Position numbers and translations under genes: made by a program. Shown here in pieces: positions 19,144-29,833 of a stretch of 64,000 bases of DNA. The DNA comes from Ahrensia sp. R2A130 (GTDB lineage Bacteria > Pseudomonadota > Alphaproteobacteria > Rhizobiales > Rhizobiaceae), in NCBI RefSeq assembly GCF_000179775.1, contig NZ_AEEB01000003.1, forward strand, positions 1 through 64,000. The letters run 5' to 3'. Within the stretch, counting starts at the first letter, position 1. Every line of letters begins with the position of its first letter. Below the pieces are notes generated by a model, which was given only the letters and a program-made list of their open reading frames with translations, was not told where the DNA came from and searched no databases.

Positions 19144-22100
19144 ATGAACCATGAGGTCATGAATCTCTTCAATCCGCAGGTGCAGGCTCAGAGCTTCGAC
19201 TCGATCCGCATCTCAATCGCCGCACCCGAGAAAATTCTCTCGTGGTCCTTCGGTGAGATCAAGAAGCCGGAAACCATCAACTACCGCACGTTCAAGCCTG
19301 AAAAAGACGGCCTGTTCTGCGCGCGTATCTTTGGCCCGATCAAGGATTACGAATGCCTGTGCGGCAAATACAAGCGCATGAAATACAAAGGCATCATCTG
19401 CGAAAAATGCGGCGTCGAAGTCACGCTGTCGCGCGTTCGGCGCGAGCGCATGGGTCACATCGACCTTGCTTCCCCCGTCGCTCACATCTGGTTCCTGAAG
19501 TCTCTGCCATCGCGCATCGGCCTTCTGCTGGACCTGACGCTGAAAGACCTCGAACGCGTTCTTTACTTCGAAAACTTCGTGGTCACCGAGCCCGGCCTCA
19601 CACCGCTGGCCGATCTGCAGCTTCTCTCCGAAGAAGAGCACATGATCGCGCAGGAAGAATATGGCGAAGAGAACTTCACCGCTATGATCGGCGCTGAAGC
19701 GATCCACGAAATGCTGTCGGCGCTAGACCTCGAGCAGCTGGTCAACACGCTGCGCGAAGAGATCGCCACGACGACATCGGAGCTGAAATACAAGAAGCTC
19801 TCCAAGCGTCTGAAAACGGCTGAAGCGTTCCTCGATTCCGGCAACCGCCCGGAATGGATGATCATGAAGACGATCCCCGTAATCCCACCGGACTTGCGCC
19901 CGCTCGTCCCGCTGGATGGTGGCCGTTTCGCAACGTCCGATCTCAACGATCTTTATCGTCGCGTCATCAACCGTAACAACCGCTTGAAGCGCCTGATGGA
20001 GCTCCGCGCGCCGGACATCATCATCCGCAACGAAAAGCGCATGCTGCAGGAATCTGTCGATGCGCTGTTCGACAACGGCCGTCGCGGTCGCACGATCACG
20101 GGTGCCAACAAGCGTCCGCTGAAATCGCTGTCCGACATGCTCAAGGGCAAACAGGGCCGCTTCCGTCAGAACCTTCTCGGCAAGCGCGTCGACTACTCGG
20201 GCCGTTCGGTCATCGTGGTTGGTCCAGAGCTGAAACTGCACCAGTGCGGTTTGCCGAAGAAGATGGCACTCGAACTGTTCAAGCCGTTCATCTACGCCCG
20301 TTTGGACGCGAAGGGTTATTCCTCCACTGTCAAACAGGCCAAGAAGCTGGTCGAGAAAGAGAAGCCCGAAGTCTGGGATATTCTCGACGAAGTTATCCGC
20401 GAGCACCCCGTGCTGCTGAACCGCGCGCCCACGCTTCACCGCCTCGGCATTCAGGCTTTCGAGCCTGTGCTGATCGAAGGCAAGGCCATCCACCTGCACC
20501 CGCTCGTGTGTGCTGCGTTCAACGCGGATTTCGACGGCGACCAGATGGCTGTCCACGTTCCACTGTCGCTGGAAGCGCAGCTGGAAGCCCGCGTCCTGAT
20601 GATGTCCACCAACAACATTCTGCACCCGGCCAACGGTCAGCCGATCATCGTGCCGTCGCAGGATATCGTTTTGGGTCTCTACTACCTGTCCATCGAGGCA
20701 GAAGGTGAGCCGGGTCAGGGTATGGTCTTCGGCGATGCCGGTGAATTGCAGCACGCGCTCGATAACGGCGTGGTCACCATGCACACCAAAATCAAAGGCC
20801 GTTTCAAAGGCCTCGATATCGAAGGCAATCCGTTCTCCGAAATCGTTGATACGACCCCGGGCCGTATGCTCATGGGCGAACTTCTGCCCAAGCGCCCTGG
20901 CGTTTCCTACGAGATCGTCAACCAGGAGATGACCAAGAAAAACATCTCCGCGATGATCGACCGCGTGTACCGCCTGTGCGGCCAGAAGGACACGGTCATC
21001 TTTGCTGACCAGATCATGAAAATCGGCTTCACCAATGCGTGTAAGGCCGGCATTTCGTTCGGTAAGGACGACATGGTCATTCCGGACACCAAGGAAGGCA
21101 TGGTCAACGAGACCTCTGCGCTGACCAAGGAATTCGAGCAGCAGTACAATGACGGCCTCATCACCCGCGGCGAAAAGTACAACAAGGTTGTCGACGCCTG
21201 GGCCAAGTGCGGCGACAAAGTTGCCGACGAAATGATGGACGGCATTCAGGCCACCAAGTTCGATGAGAACGGTCGCCAGTTGCAGATGAACTCGGTCTAC
21301 ATGATGTCCCGCTCCGGTGCGCGTGGTTCGCCAGCGCAGATGAAGCAGCTCGCCGGTATGCGTGGCCTTATGGCCAAGCCGTCTGGTGAGATCATCGAGA
21401 CGCCGATCATCTCGAACTTCAAAGAAGGTCTGACCGTGATGGAGTATTTCAACTCTACCCACGGCGCTCGTAAGGGCCTTGCAGACACTGCTTTGAAAAC
21501 CGCAAACTCCGGTTACCTCACCCGCCGCCTGGTGGATGTGGCGCAGGATTGCATCATCAACGAAACCGATTGCGGCACCACCAACGGTCTCACGATGCAA
21601 GCCATCGTCGATGCCGGTCAGGTTGTGGCGTCTCTCGGTGCTCGTATCGTTGGCCGCGCGTCGGCTGATGATATCGCACATCCTGAAACCGGTGAGATCA
21701 TCGTCAAAGCTGGCCAGTCCATCGAAGAGCCTGACGTGAAGCTCATCGATGAAGCCGGTATCAAGTCGGTCAAGATCCGCTCGGCTCTCACCTGTGAGAC
21801 CCGCACCGGCATCTGTGGCACTTGCTACGGTCGTGACCTTGCTCGCGGTACACCCGTGAACATGGGTGAAGCGGTCGGCGTCATCGCGGCACAGTCTATC
21901 GGTGAACCTGGCACGCAGCTGACCATGCGTACCTTCCACATCGGCGGTACGGCACAGGTGGTGGATTCGTCCTTCATCGAAGCCAGCTACGAAGGTGAAG
22001 TAAAACTGCGTAACCGCAATGTGGTGCGCGATTCCGATGGTCGTCTCATGGCGATGGGCCGCAACATGGCCATCCTCATCATGGACGAGCAAGGCAACGA

Positions 22101-23346
22101 GCGTGCCGTGCACCGCGTGACCTATGGTTCACGTTTGCACGTGGATGATGGCGACAAGGTCCAGCAGGGCCAGCGCGTTGCCGAATGGGACCCTTATACA
22201 CGTCCCGTTCTCACGCCAGAATCCGGTATCGTCGAGTTCGAAGACCTCGTGGACGGCGTGTCCGTTTCCGAGAGCGCGGACGAGAACACCGGCATCACCA
22301 AGCGCACCATCATCGACTGGCGCACCAACCCGCGCGGCGAGAACCTGAAACCGGCTCTCGTTGTTAAGGACAAGAAGGGCAACGTCATCGAGACGGAACT
22401 CGGCGGCGAAGCACGCTTCCCGCTTTCTGTCGAAGCGATTTTGTCGGTCGAGCCCGGTGCGGATGTGAAAGCGGGTGACGTTATCGCCCGTGTGCCGCTG
22501 GAAAGTGCCAAGACGAAGGACATCACCGGTGGTCTGCCACGTGTGGCCGAACTGTTCGAAGCCCGTCGTCCGAAGGATGCCGCTGTGATCGCAGAGATCG
22601 ACGGCACCATCCGCTTCGGTCGCGACTACAAGAACAAGCGTCGGATCCACATCGAGCCGTCCGACAACACCGTCGAGCCGACCGAGTATCTCATCGCGAA
22701 GGGCAAGCCGTTCCACCACCAGGACGGCGACACCATCGAGAAGGGCGACTACATCCTCGACGGCAACCCGGCACCGCACGACATTCTTGCGGTCAAGGGT
22801 GTCGAGGCATTGGCGTCTTACCTCGTCGACGAAGTGCAGGAGGTCTATCGTCTTCAGGGCGTGGGCATCAACGACAAGCACATCGAAGTCATCGTGCGCC
22901 AGATGTTGCAGAAGGTGGAAATCACCGATGCTGGCGAGTCGGGCCTTGTGCGCGGCGAGCAGATGGACCGCATCGAGATGGACCTGATGAACGAGAAGCT
23001 TGCCGAAGAGGGCCGCGCGCCAGCTTCCGGTGATCCGATCTTGTTGGGCATCACGAAGGCGTCCTTGCAGACGCGTTCGTTCATCTCGGCTGCGTCCTTC
23101 CAGGAAACGACCCGCGTTCTGACCGAAGCGGCTGTTGCCGGTAAGTCCGATACGCTGGAAGGCCTGAAAGAGAACGTCATCGTGGGTCGCCTCATCCCGG
23201 CCGGTACAGGCGGGGTGATGAACCAGGTGCGCCGCGTCGCCAACTCGCGCGACGACCTCATCATCGAGGAGCAGCGCAAGGTGGCAGAAGCCGAAGCTGC
23301 GATGCTGGCCGATATGTCCGGCGTCGAAGGAGAGGCTGCGGAATAA
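19144..23346 (+). CDS. rpoC: RNA polymerase beta' subunit
   Basis: A 1400-residue beta' subunit carrying the catalytic magnesium site. Visible landmarks are the N-terminal zinc ribbon near residues 70-90 ([20 protein letters not shown]), [14 protein letters not shown], and the invariant NADFDGDQM at about residues 460-468, whose three aspartates hold the metal. Further on are the bridge-helix/trigger-loop area and the second zinc site ([17 protein letters not shown], about residue 885). The length is normal for the order. AAAGGAGAAAATC precedes the ATG. A strong terminator follows about 55 bases after the stop. Confidence 0.98.
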   Translation: MNHEVMNLFNPQVQAQSFDSIRISIAAPEKILSWSFGEIKKPETINYRTFKPEKDGLFCARIFGPIKDYECLCGKYKRMKYKGIICEKCGVEVTLSRVRRERMGHIDLASPVAHIWFLKSLPSRIGLLLDLTLKDLERVLYFENFVVTEPGLTPLADLQLLSEEEHMIAQEEYGEENFTAMIGAEAIHEMLSALDLEQLVNTLREEIATTTSELKYKKLSKRLKTAEAFLDSGNRPEWMIMKTIPVIPPDLRPLVPLDGGRFATSDLNDLYRRVINRNNRLKRLMELRAPDIIIRNEKRMLQESVDALFDNGRRGRTITGANKRPLKSLSDMLKGKQGRFRQNLLGKRVDYSGRSVIVVGPELKLHQCGLPKKMALELFKPFIYARLDAKGYSSTVKQAKKLVEKEKPEVWDILDEVIREHPVLLNRAPTLHRLGIQAFEPVLIEGKAIHLHPLVCAAFNADFDGDQMAVHVPLSLEAQLEARVLMMSTNNILHPANGQPIIVPSQDIVLGLYYLSIEAEGEPGQGMVFGDAGELQHALDNGVVTMHTKIKGRFKGLDIEGNPFSEIVDTTPGRMLMGELLPKRPGVSYEIVNQEMTKKNISAMIDRVYRLCGQKDTVIFADQIMKIGFTNACKAGISFGKDDMVIPDTKEGMVNETSALTKEFEQQYNDGLITRGEKYNKVVDAWAKCGDKVADEMMDGIQATKFDENGRQLQMNSVYMMSRSGARGSPAQMKQLAGMRGLMAKPSGEIIETPIISNFKEGLTVMEYFNSTHGARKGLADTALKTANSGYLTRRLVDVAQDCIINETDCGTTNGLTMQAIVDAGQVVASLGARIVGRASADDIAHPETGEIIVKAGQSIEEPDVKLIDEAGIKSVKIRSALTCETRTGICGTCYGRDLARGTPVNMGEAVGVIAAQSIGEPGTQLTMRTFHIGGTAQVVDSSFIEASYEGEVKLRNRNVVRDSDGRLMAMGRNMAILIMDEQGNERAVHRVTYGSRLHVDDGDKVQQGQRVAEWDPYTRPVLTPESGIVEFEDLVDGVSVSESADENTGITKRTIIDWRTNPRGENLKPALVVKDKKGNVIETELGGEARFPLSVEAILSVEPGADVKAGDVIARVPLESAKTKDITGGLPRVAELFEARRPKDAAVIAEIDGTIRFGRDYKNKRRIHIEPSDNTVEPTEYLIAKGKPFHHQDGDTIEKGDYILDGNPAPHDILAVKGVEALASYLVDEVQEVYRLQGVGINDKHIEVIVRQMLQKVEITDAGESGLVRGEQMDRIEMDLMNEKLAEEGRAPASGDPILLGITKASLQTRSFISAASFQETTRVLTEAAVAGKSDTLEGLKENVIVGRLIPAGTGGVMNQVRRVANSRDDLIIEEQRKVAEAEAAMLADMSGVEGEAAE

Positions 23347-23369
23347 CCGCGCCTTTTCGGCAACAGGGG

Positions 23370-23389
23370 AAGGTTGCGTTAACCTTCTC
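23370..23389 (+). terminator. Small hairpin after rpoC, weak terminator candidate
   Basis: GAAGGTT-gcgtt-AACCTTC stem followed by TCTTAATAAA. It is short and its T run is broken; it precedes the stronger terminator at 23402. Confidence 0.35.
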
Positions 23390-23401
23390 TTAATAAATCA
23401 C

Positions 23402-23435
23402 AAAGCCACGCCGGAACCCCGGCGTGGCTTTTTCG
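23402..23435 (+). terminator. Intrinsic terminator of the rpoBC unit
   Basis: A 13-bp stem AAAGCCACGCCGG / CCGGCGTGGCTTT with an AACC loop, followed by a T run. Confidence 0.93.
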
Positions 23436-23555
23436 TTATTTGGGTGTAGGTTATCGCTGTTCGGGGGTCGAACGCGGGAGCTGCTGACAGCACGGGTTGA
23501 AAGCACATGGGGTGCTTTCAGTCAGTCGGTAGGCTCCGAGCAGGGAGTTCGTATC

Positions 23556-24341
23556 ATGGTATCCACTCGTATACTTTTGTCCGGTTCAGCGCTTTTGAGC
23601 CTAGTCGTTTTGCAAGGCTGCACCGGCGTGCCCACCACAACTGCTGGGTATGCAGCGCTTACCGGTCCGGCGTCAGTCAGCCGCTTGTCAGAGACCGAGC
23701 AGGGCATTTACCAGTCCCGCAAAATCAGGTCGCAGGTACAGAAGTCTGTAACCTTCGATTATGCTTTGGAATATTCCGGACGTCAGGACGGCGAAGTTTT
23801 CGTCGAAGCGTTCGATTACACGAAGATGAACAAGCGCTATCTGCGTCAGGAAGTGGCCTATTTCGGTGCTGAACGCCCGGGCACTATTCTCGTAGATGCG
23901 CGTCGTAAGTTTCTCTACCTCATCCAGCCTAACAAAACGGCCATCCGCTACGGCATCGCTGTCGGCAAGGAGGGCTACGGCTGGACGGGTAATTCTATCC
24001 TGCAGTGGAAGCAGAAATGGCCTACTTGGACCCCACCGAAGGAAATGATCGAGCGCAAACCGGAACTGGCCAAGTATGCCGAAGGTCTGGGCGGCGGTTC
24101 TGATAACCCGCTTGGTGCCCGCGCCATGTATTTGTTCAAGAACGGCAAGGACACGCTTTACCGCATCCACGGCACCAACAAGCCTTATTCCATCGGCAAG
24201 GCCGCATCTTCTGGTTGCTTCCGCATGATCAATCAGGACGTGATCGACCTCTACAGCCGTGTCGGCAACAAGGTTCAGGTGCAGGTCCGCCCTGAAGTGA
24301 AGCAGGCCGCCCTCTCCGCTTCCGACCAAGCTGGCCGCTAA
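23556..24341 (+). CDS. L,D-transpeptidase lipoprotein (ErfK/YbiS/YkuD family)
   Basis: A 261-residue lipoprotein that cross-links peptidoglycan (3-3 bonds) or attaches proteins to it in the periplasm. The signal ends in the lipobox LQGC with Cys22 as the lipidated residue. The YkuD catalytic domain occupies about residues 105-245: IHGTNKP with His205 and the S-x-G-C-F-R motif SSGCFRM with nucleophile Cys221. I chose the ATG at 23556, which has AGGGAG upstream and gives a proper lipoprotein signal; an in-frame extension to 23424 would spoil it. It is monocistronic between the rpoC terminator and the convergent sulfurtransferase gene. Confidence 0.92.
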   Translation: MVSTRILLSGSALLSLVVLQGCTGVPTTTAGYAALTGPASVSRLSETEQGIYQSRKIRSQVQKSVTFDYALEYSGRQDGEVFVEAFDYTKMNKRYLRQEVAYFGAERPGTILVDARRKFLYLIQPNKTAIRYGIAVGKEGYGWTGNSILQWKQKWPTWTPPKEMIERKPELAKYAEGLGGGSDNPLGARAMYLFKNGKDTLYRIHGTNKPYSIGKAASSGCFRMINQDVIDLYSRVGNKVQVQVRPEVKQAALSASDQAGR

Positions 24342-24383
24342 CGTATTTTCAAGCGGGTTGGCTTGCTCGAATACTTTCGACGG

Positions 24384-25232
24384 CTAGTACGTCTCTATCG
24401 GGGTGTCCTCGCGGCCACCCCATTCGCTCCATGACCCGTCATAGATTCGTACACTCGGCGCGTTCAGGCTTTCCAGTGCGAGCGCGAGCGTGGCTGCGGT
24501 CACGCCCGAGCCGCATGTGGTCACCACTGGTTGGCTGATATTCACGCCAGCTGTCTCAAACTCCGACTGCAAACCAGGCAGGGACCGCAATCTCCCGTCC
24601 TTGATGAGCTTCGATGCAGGCAGGCTTTTCGCGCCCGGCATATGCCCGCTGCGCATTCCGGGTCGCGGCTCCGGTTCTTCACCTGTGAATCGTCCGGCGG
24701 GGCGTGCATCCACGATCTGCACATCGCCTGCATTCACATGAGCTGTCATTGCATCGAACGAAACCACGGCAGCGCTTTCGCCGCGATGGTCGTAAAGTGT
24801 TGGATAGATCGGCGCAGAACCGGATTCTACGGGCAGCCGGTCCTCCACCCATTTCGGCAATCCACCGTCCAGAATAACTGCTTTTGCAGCACCCATCTGG
24901 CGGAAATTCCACCAAACACGGGGTGCTGAAAATAGGCCCGCACCGTCATAGACAACAATCGTATCACTGGATTTGATGCCGAGCTTGCCAACGTGGCGTG
25001 CAAATTCATCCGCCGTCGCCAGCGTATGCGGCAAGGGTGAATTTTCTTGCACAACCGCATCGATATCGAAAAACACAGCGCCGGGAATATGAGCGATGTC
25101 ATATTCAGCGCGACCATCACGCCCCATGGCGGGCAGATACCAAGAGCCATCAACGATGCTCACATCATCGTCTTCCAGATGGTCGAACAGCCAGTCGGTG
25201 CTGACGAGGAATGGATTGATAGAACTCGTCAT
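24384..25232 (-). CDS. sseA: Thiosulfate/3-mercaptopyruvate sulfurtransferase (two rhodanese domains)
   Basis: A 282-residue tandem rhodanese. The N-terminal inactive domain starts LVSTDWLFDHLEDDDVSIVD and includes GHIPGA-like YDIAHIPGAVFFDID; the C-terminal domain carries the active cysteine in TTCGSGVTAATLALAL. A CGSGV[TS]A loop is the SseA-type signature and favours 3-mercaptopyruvate as sulfur donor over thiosulfate. The ATG at 25232 matches family starts; the frame is open for 32 more codons but these look unlike protein. It is the last gene of the leftward run cysK-alaX-sseA, a sulfur amino acid grouping, 13 bases after the alaX stop. Confidence 0.92.
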   Translation of the reverse strand: MTSSINPFLVSTDWLFDHLEDDDVSIVDGSWYLPAMGRDGRAEYDIAHIPGAVFFDIDAVVQENSPLPHTLATADEFARHVGKLGIKSSDTIVVYDGAGLFSAPRVWWNFRQMGAAKAVILDGGLPKWVEDRLPVESGSAPIYPTLYDHRGESAAVVSFDAMTAHVNAGDVQIVDARPAGRFTGEEPEPRPGMRSGHMPGAKSLPASKLIKDGRLRSLPGLQSEFETAGVNISQPVVTTCGSGVTAATLALALESLNAPSVRIYDGSWSEWGGREDTPIETY

Positions 25233-25245
25233 GGTCGTGTCTCTA

Positions 25246-25974
25246 CTATTGGGGAAGTGGGCCGAAGCGGATACGCATCCGCCGGTTCTCGCGTCCCTTT
25301 TTCTCGATCTTACCGATATGGATCTCACCGATTTCGCCAGTCTCGCTCACATGGGTTCCGCCGCAAGGCTGCGAGTCCACCACTGCGTCGTCACCGATAC
25401 AGACCAGCCGAATGCGATCGACACCGGTCGGAGGACGCACATTCTTCGACTTCACCAACCCGGGATTGGCGGCCAATTCGTCCGGCGTGATCCAACGCGT
25501 GAAGACGGAGTGGTTGCCCTCCACCAACTCCATCAGCTTCGCGGTCAACTCGGCCTTGTCGGCAGTTTCCGTCATGTCGAAATCGATCCGGCTGTCCGTT
25601 TCGCTTACAGCCGCGCCAGTTATGGGCAGGGGCAAAGCGACGGACAATAAATGGCAAGCTGTGTGCATTCGCATCAACCGGTGGCGGCGCTCCCAGTCGA
25701 TATGAGCGATCAGCTTTTCGCCCACGTCCGGTAACGCTGCGCCGTCTTCGATCTCATGCAAAATGGTGATCTTGGAGCCGTCCGCGTAGCGCACACCCGT
25801 GATCACGATCTGCGAGCCGTCAGCACGCTCGAGAAATCCGCTATCGCCCGGTTGTCCGCCACTGGTGGCGTAAAAAACCGTCTGGTCCAACTCGATACCG
25901 TCAGCGCTGACGGCCACTACAACCGCATCGCAGGTTTGTGCGTAGGCGTCTTCGGTAAAGACCTGCCGTGTCAT
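25246..25974 (-). CDS. alaX: Alanyl-tRNA editing protein AlaX
   Basis: A 242-residue free-standing trans-editing enzyme that hydrolyses Ser- or Gly-tRNA(Ala), backing up AlaRS. The N-terminal glycine-rich beta region TVFYATSGGQPGDSG is followed by the zinc site: HxxxH in MRMHTACHLLS and C-x3-H in SQPCGGTHVSETGEIG. Size and the presence of the N-terminal domain correspond to the AlaX-M/L class. The start ATG at 25974 shares one base with the stop of cysK (TGATG), so the two are translationally coupled. Confidence 0.93.
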   Translation of the reverse strand: MTRQVFTEDAYAQTCDAVVVAVSADGIELDQTVFYATSGGQPGDSGFLERADGSQIVITGVRYADGSKITILHEIEDGAALPDVGEKLIAHIDWERRHRLMRMHTACHLLSVALPLPITGAAVSETDSRIDFDMTETADKAELTAKLMELVEGNHSVFTRWITPDELAANPGLVKSKNVRPPTGVDRIRLVCIGDDAVVDSQPCGGTHVSETGEIGEIHIGKIEKKGRENRRMRIRFGPLPQ

Positions 25975-27014
25975 CAATCGACCTGTTCGAACGGTACGGT
26001 GAAACCGGTGTCACGCTCCATCCATTCCGGTACGGGCAGATCTTTGGACCGCAGGAATTCGGGGTTGAACAGTTTGGCCTGATAGCGCGTGCCGTAGTCG
26101 CACAGGATCGTAACAATGGTGTGGCCCGGGCCAAGTTCCTTCGCCAACCGCACGGCACCAGCGATGTTCACGCCGGATGATCCGCCCAGCACGAGGCCCT
26201 CATTTTCCATCAGATCGAAGACGATAGGCAGGGCTTCCTCATCGGGAATGCGATAGGGAAAATCGACCTCAAGCCCTTTCAGGTTTTCGGTGATGCGGCC
26301 CTGGCCAATACCTTCGGAAATCGATGTGCCTTCCGCTTTCAATTCGCCATGGGCATAATAGCCATAGAGCGCGGCACCGCCCGGGTCGGCCAGTCCAATT
26401 TTCACATCGGCGTTCTTGCCGCGCAGATAGTCGGCCACACCCGCCAGTGTACCGCCCGATCCACAGGCGCAGATGAAAGCGTCCACTTTACCGTCGGTAT
26501 CGTTCCAGATTTCTGGGCCGGTCGTGTCGATATGGGCCTGTTTGTTGGCCACGTTATCGAATTGGTTCGCCCAGATCGCGCCCTGTGGATGGCTCTCGGC
26601 CAACTGCTCGGCCAAGCGACCGGAAAGCCGCACGAAGTTGTTGGGGTTTGAATAAGGCGCCGGTGGCACCTCAACCAGCTCCGCGCCGAACGCCTTGATC
26701 GCGTCTTTCTTTTCCTGGCTCTGGCTGTTGGGAATGACGATGACCGAGCGGTAGCCCAGCGCGTTGCCCACCATCGCCAATCCGATGCCGGTGTTGCCCG
26801 CTGTGCCTTCCACGATGATACCGCCGGGGCGAATTTTGCCTTCTGTTTCGGCAGCGCGGATGATGGACAGCGCTGCGCGGTCTTTCACGCTTTGGCCGGG
26901 GTTCAAAAACTCCGCCTTGCCCAGAATTTCGCAACCCGTTTCGTCTGACACCTTGTTCAGGCGGATGAGAGGCGTGTTGCCGATGGCGTCGATGACGGAA
27001 TGATGGACGGTCAT
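25974..27014 (-). CDS. cysK: Cysteine synthase A (O-acetylserine sulfhydrylase)
   Basis: A 346-residue fold-type II PLP enzyme that converts O-acetylserine and sulfide to cysteine. The Schiff-base lysine lies in FLNPGQSVKDRAAL, the substrate loop in VEGTAGNTGIGLAMVG, and the phosphate-binding glycines in CACGSGGTLAGVADYL. TAGNTG instead of the usual TSGNTG, and the length above 340, place it in the longer CysK-like subgroup found in rhizobia. The ATG at 27014 (MTVHHSVIDAIGNTPLIRL) fits the family; a longer frame upstream is not conserved-looking. First gene of cysK-alaX-sseA. Confidence 0.93.
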   Translation of the reverse strand: MTVHHSVIDAIGNTPLIRLNKVSDETGCEILGKAEFLNPGQSVKDRAALSIIRAAETEGKIRPGGIIVEGTAGNTGIGLAMVGNALGYRSVIVIPNSQSQEKKDAIKAFGAELVEVPPAPYSNPNNFVRLSGRLAEQLAESHPQGAIWANQFDNVANKQAHIDTTGPEIWNDTDGKVDAFICACGSGGTLAGVADYLRGKNADVKIGLADPGGAALYGYYAHGELKAEGTSISEGIGQGRITENLKGLEVDFPYRIPDEEALPIVFDLMENEGLVLGGSSGVNIAGAVRLAKELGPGHTIVTILCDYGTRYQAKLFNPEFLRSKDLPVPEWMERDTGFTVPFEQVD

Positions 27015-27115
27015 GGTCTGACTTTCGCAGAAATTCGGTTCGGACCACATGTAGGGTGACGGTTTATCCGCGTCCAGCAAAGCGATTTCATGTCATGGAT
27101 GAGAAGCGAAAAGGC

Positions 27116-28444
27116 TTACCCTTTTCCGCTTTCATCGATGCGGGCGCGCAGCCTCTTCACATCATCTTCTGTGAGCGGAAAGTTCCAGATGAGGGCAAGG
27201 GCGGGTATTTTCAGCAAGATTGGCCCCCAACCATAAATGAAGCCCAGTAAGGTGATGCCGATGGCGGTGGATACCGTGGAATCCGAAGCTGAAAACCCAA
27301 ACCATTCCAGTAACGGCAACACGGTGATCGCGGTCAGCGCCAGCGACATCTTCGTCGCTAAACTCCACAACGCAAAATAAACGCCGGAGCGCTGTTCGCC
27401 GGACTCTGCCGTGTCCACGTCGATTACGTCAGCCTGCATTGCTGCGGGCTGGGTCAGGTCCGCGCCGAGCGCCAAGCCGGACAGCAAACACACAGCGCCA
27501 AAGGCCCATGCGTTGCCTTCTGGCAAGAAAGGGGCGGGGGCGAAAACGACCATGGCGAAGATGATGGCCGTGCACCACGTGCGGTGCTTGCCGATGCGGC
27601 CTGCCAACCATGTCCAGAACGGCACGCCGATGATCCCGGCAAAGAAGTAGAGGAGGATGAGCGGCCCGCGAAGTTCCTCCAATTGTAGGCGCTGGGCGCA
27701 ATAGAGCAGGAAGAGCGTGGCGGCGATGGAGTTGCCGAATCCGTTCAGGAAGAATGCCAGCAGCAGTCGCTTGAACGGCGCGTTCTGGCCCAGAAACCGC
27801 CAGCCTTCGATAAAGCTAACGCGGGCGCGGCTGTGCTCTTTAGGTTCAGGCACGGTGAACAACGTGAGCAGTGCAAACAGCGGCAGCGCGATAACGATGA
27901 TGACGGCCAGCAGAGCGAAGCCGTGGAAACTTTCCACATCCGGCCCCCAACCGATGGTGAACGGCACGGCGATAGCAACCAACGTGCCCACCAGCGTGAA
28001 ACCTTCGCGCCAACCGGCGACGCGGGCGCGGCCGGAATAGCTGGTTTCAAGCTCTGCGCCCCAAGCCGTGTAGGGCAAGATGGCGAAGGAGTAGCCGATG
28101 GACAAAACGAAGGTCCAACCAGCGACATGCCAGACGGTGGCATCGATCGGCGGCCAAAACAGATTCCACACACCCACCATGACGATAGGTACGGATAGCG
28201 CGAACCAGAAGCGGCGACGGCCAAAACCCGGACGAATACGATCCGTCAGCCAGCCGATCAGCGGATCGTTCACCGCATCGAAAAGGCGCACCACGAAAAG
28301 CGCGATGCCGAGAGACGCCAATGACAGGCCAAAGCGCTCGGCATAAAAAACCGGAATGAACGAGTAGAGCGGTAGCGTTAGCGCAGCCAGCGCGATGGCG
28401 GGCAGGGCGTAGATTGCCAACCGCCATGAGGGCAGACGTTCCAT
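27116..28444 (-). CDS. GPH-family sugar/cation symporter (MFS)
   Basis: A 442-residue inner membrane protein with twelve predicted helices of the glycoside-pentoside-hexuronide (MelB-like) branch of the major facilitator superfamily. The family signature is visible after helix II: FDAVNDPLIGWLTDR followed by RRRFWFALSVPIV, where the paired Asp residues (DxxxD) bind the coupling cation. An A-like loop repeat is present in the second half. Substrate cannot be told. It starts three bases after the stop of the cfa gene and so is probably co-transcribed with it; the same pairing is seen in other alphaproteobacteria, and a lipid or stress role is possible. Confidence 0.85.
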   Translation of the reverse strand: MERLPSWRLAIYALPAIALAALTLPLYSFIPVFYAERFGLSLASLGIALFVVRLFDAVNDPLIGWLTDRIRPGFGRRRFWFALSVPIVMVGVWNLFWPPIDATVWHVAGWTFVLSIGYSFAILPYTAWGAELETSYSGRARVAGWREGFTLVGTLVAIAVPFTIGWGPDVESFHGFALLAVIIVIALPLFALLTLFTVPEPKEHSRARVSFIEGWRFLGQNAPFKRLLLAFFLNGFGNSIAATLFLLYCAQRLQLEELRGPLILLYFFAGIIGVPFWTWLAGRIGKHRTWCTAIIFAMVVFAPAPFLPEGNAWAFGAVCLLSGLALGADLTQPAAMQADVIDVDTAESGEQRSGVYFALWSLATKMSLALTAITVLPLLEWFGFSASDSTVSTAIGITLLGFIYGWGPILLKIPALALIWNFPLTEDDVKRLRARIDESGKG

Positions 28445-28447
28445 GCC

Positions 28448-29710
28448 TTAGGTAGTCGGTTTTTCGAAGATTATCTGGCGCACGTCGATGGAGCCCGCGC
28501 GGAAACCGGCCTCGCAATAATAGAGGTAGAATTCCCAAATGCGGCGGAAGCGATCGTCGAAGCCTAGCGGTTTGATCGTGTCCCACGCGGCTTGGAAACT
28601 CACCGCCCATTGGCGTAGCGTCTCACCGTAATCACGGCCAAAGGCGCGGGTGGAAAGCTGCGGTACACCGTATTTTTCGCCCATCTCTGTCATGATTTGC
28701 GCGCTCGGCAACATGCCGCCGGGGAAGATGTATTTCTGGATGAAATCCGGGTTCTCACGATACCACGCGTAGTCTTCGTCTTTGATCGTTATGACCTGAA
28801 CCCCGGCGCGGCCACCCGGTAACAACCGGTCGCGGAGTTGCTGGAAATAGGATGGCCAGAAGCTCTCGCCCACGGCCTCGAACATTTCGATGGAGCCGAT
28901 GCGGTCGTAGGTGCCTGTCTCGTCGCGGTAGTCCTGAAATTTGATGGTGACCTTATCGTCGAGGCCCGCATCTTTCATGCGTTTCACGGCGTAGTCGTAT
29001 TGCTCTTGGCTGATGGTCAGGCAGGTGACTTTTGCGCCGATTTCGCCAGCAACGTAGTGGGCGAAACCGCCCCAGCCGCAGCCGATTTCCAAAACGTGAT
29101 GGTGCGGTTGAATGTCGGTTTCGCGGGCGAGGGCCGCATATTTTGCCCGTTGCGCTTCTTCCATCGAGTTTGCACCGTCCTCGAACAGGGCGGAGGAGTA
29201 CGTCATGGAAGGGTCGAGCCACTGGCTGTAAAAAGCGTTGCCGAGGTCGTAGTGAGCGGAGATGTTGCGCTTGGAACCGGCTTTGGAATTGCGGTTCTTG
29301 AAGTGAATCAATTTGGAAAGAAGGTTCATCAAGCGGTTGCGATTGAAGAAGGTTTCGCCTCCGCCGCCGTAGGAGTTGATGAGGAACATTTCCAAAAACG
29401 CGGTCACGTCCGGGCTGTCCCATTCGCCTTCGATATAGCTTTCGGCCAAGCCCAGTGACCCGTTGGCGAGCAAACGCGGCACGACGCCCCAATTGTGAAA
29501 CGTGGCTTCTGCGTGCGGGCCGGGTTTTGGCGCATCGTATTGGATCGTGCGACCGCCGGGGATGGTGATTCGTAGCGAACCAAATTGCAGTCGCGTTATG
29601 TTGCGAACAATAAGGGCTGCGCGGCGTGGCAATCCACGAACAGCTTCGTCCACGGTTTCAGCGGTCACAGTAATAATGTCGGTGGCAGATCGGCGGGCCA
29701 TTTGATCCAT
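28448..29710 (-). CDS. cfa: Cyclopropane-fatty-acyl-phospholipid synthase
   Basis: A 420-residue SAM-dependent enzyme that methylenates unsaturated phospholipid acyl chains at the membrane, stabilising it under acid or stationary-phase stress. The N-terminal lipid-binding domain (about 30-110) is followed by the methyltransferase domain with AHYDLGNAFYSQWLDPSMTY, SAM motif VLEIGCGWGGFAHYVA, SIEMFEAVGE and FPGGMLPS. These are diagnostic of the CFA family. The start at 29710 has AAGGAA upstream; an in-frame start 12 codons earlier lacks one. It heads a two-gene unit with the GPH transporter. Confidence 0.94.
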   Translation of the reverse strand: MDQMARRSATDIITVTAETVDEAVRGLPRRAALIVRNITRLQFGSLRITIPGGRTIQYDAPKPGPHAEATFHNWGVVPRLLANGSLGLAESYIEGEWDSPDVTAFLEMFLINSYGGGGETFFNRNRLMNLLSKLIHFKNRNSKAGSKRNISAHYDLGNAFYSQWLDPSMTYSSALFEDGANSMEEAQRAKYAALARETDIQPHHHVLEIGCGWGGFAHYVAGEIGAKVTCLTISQEQYDYAVKRMKDAGLDDKVTIKFQDYRDETGTYDRIGSIEMFEAVGESFWPSYFQQLRDRLLPGGRAGVQVITIKDEDYAWYRENPDFIQKYIFPGGMLPSAQIMTEMGEKYGVPQLSTRAFGRDYGETLRQWAVSFQAAWDTIKPLGFDDRFRRIWEFYLYYCEAGFRAGSIDVRQIIFEKPTT

Positions 29711-29833
29711 GCAAAAAATTCCTTCGCGCCCTAAAGCGCATTCCAAACAACTACGCTGGTCTGCGGTAAATGGTTTCGCAGGTCCTCTGGTCAGGCTCCT
29801 CGACCAGTAATGTGTAAGGTGAAGATGACAGTC

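Noticed and set aside
19723-22113. Long open frame antisense to rpoC (about 796 codons)
   Set aside because: It mirrors the codon bias of rpoC on the opposite strand; no family motif, no ribosome site. Such shadows are expected opposite GC-rich genes.
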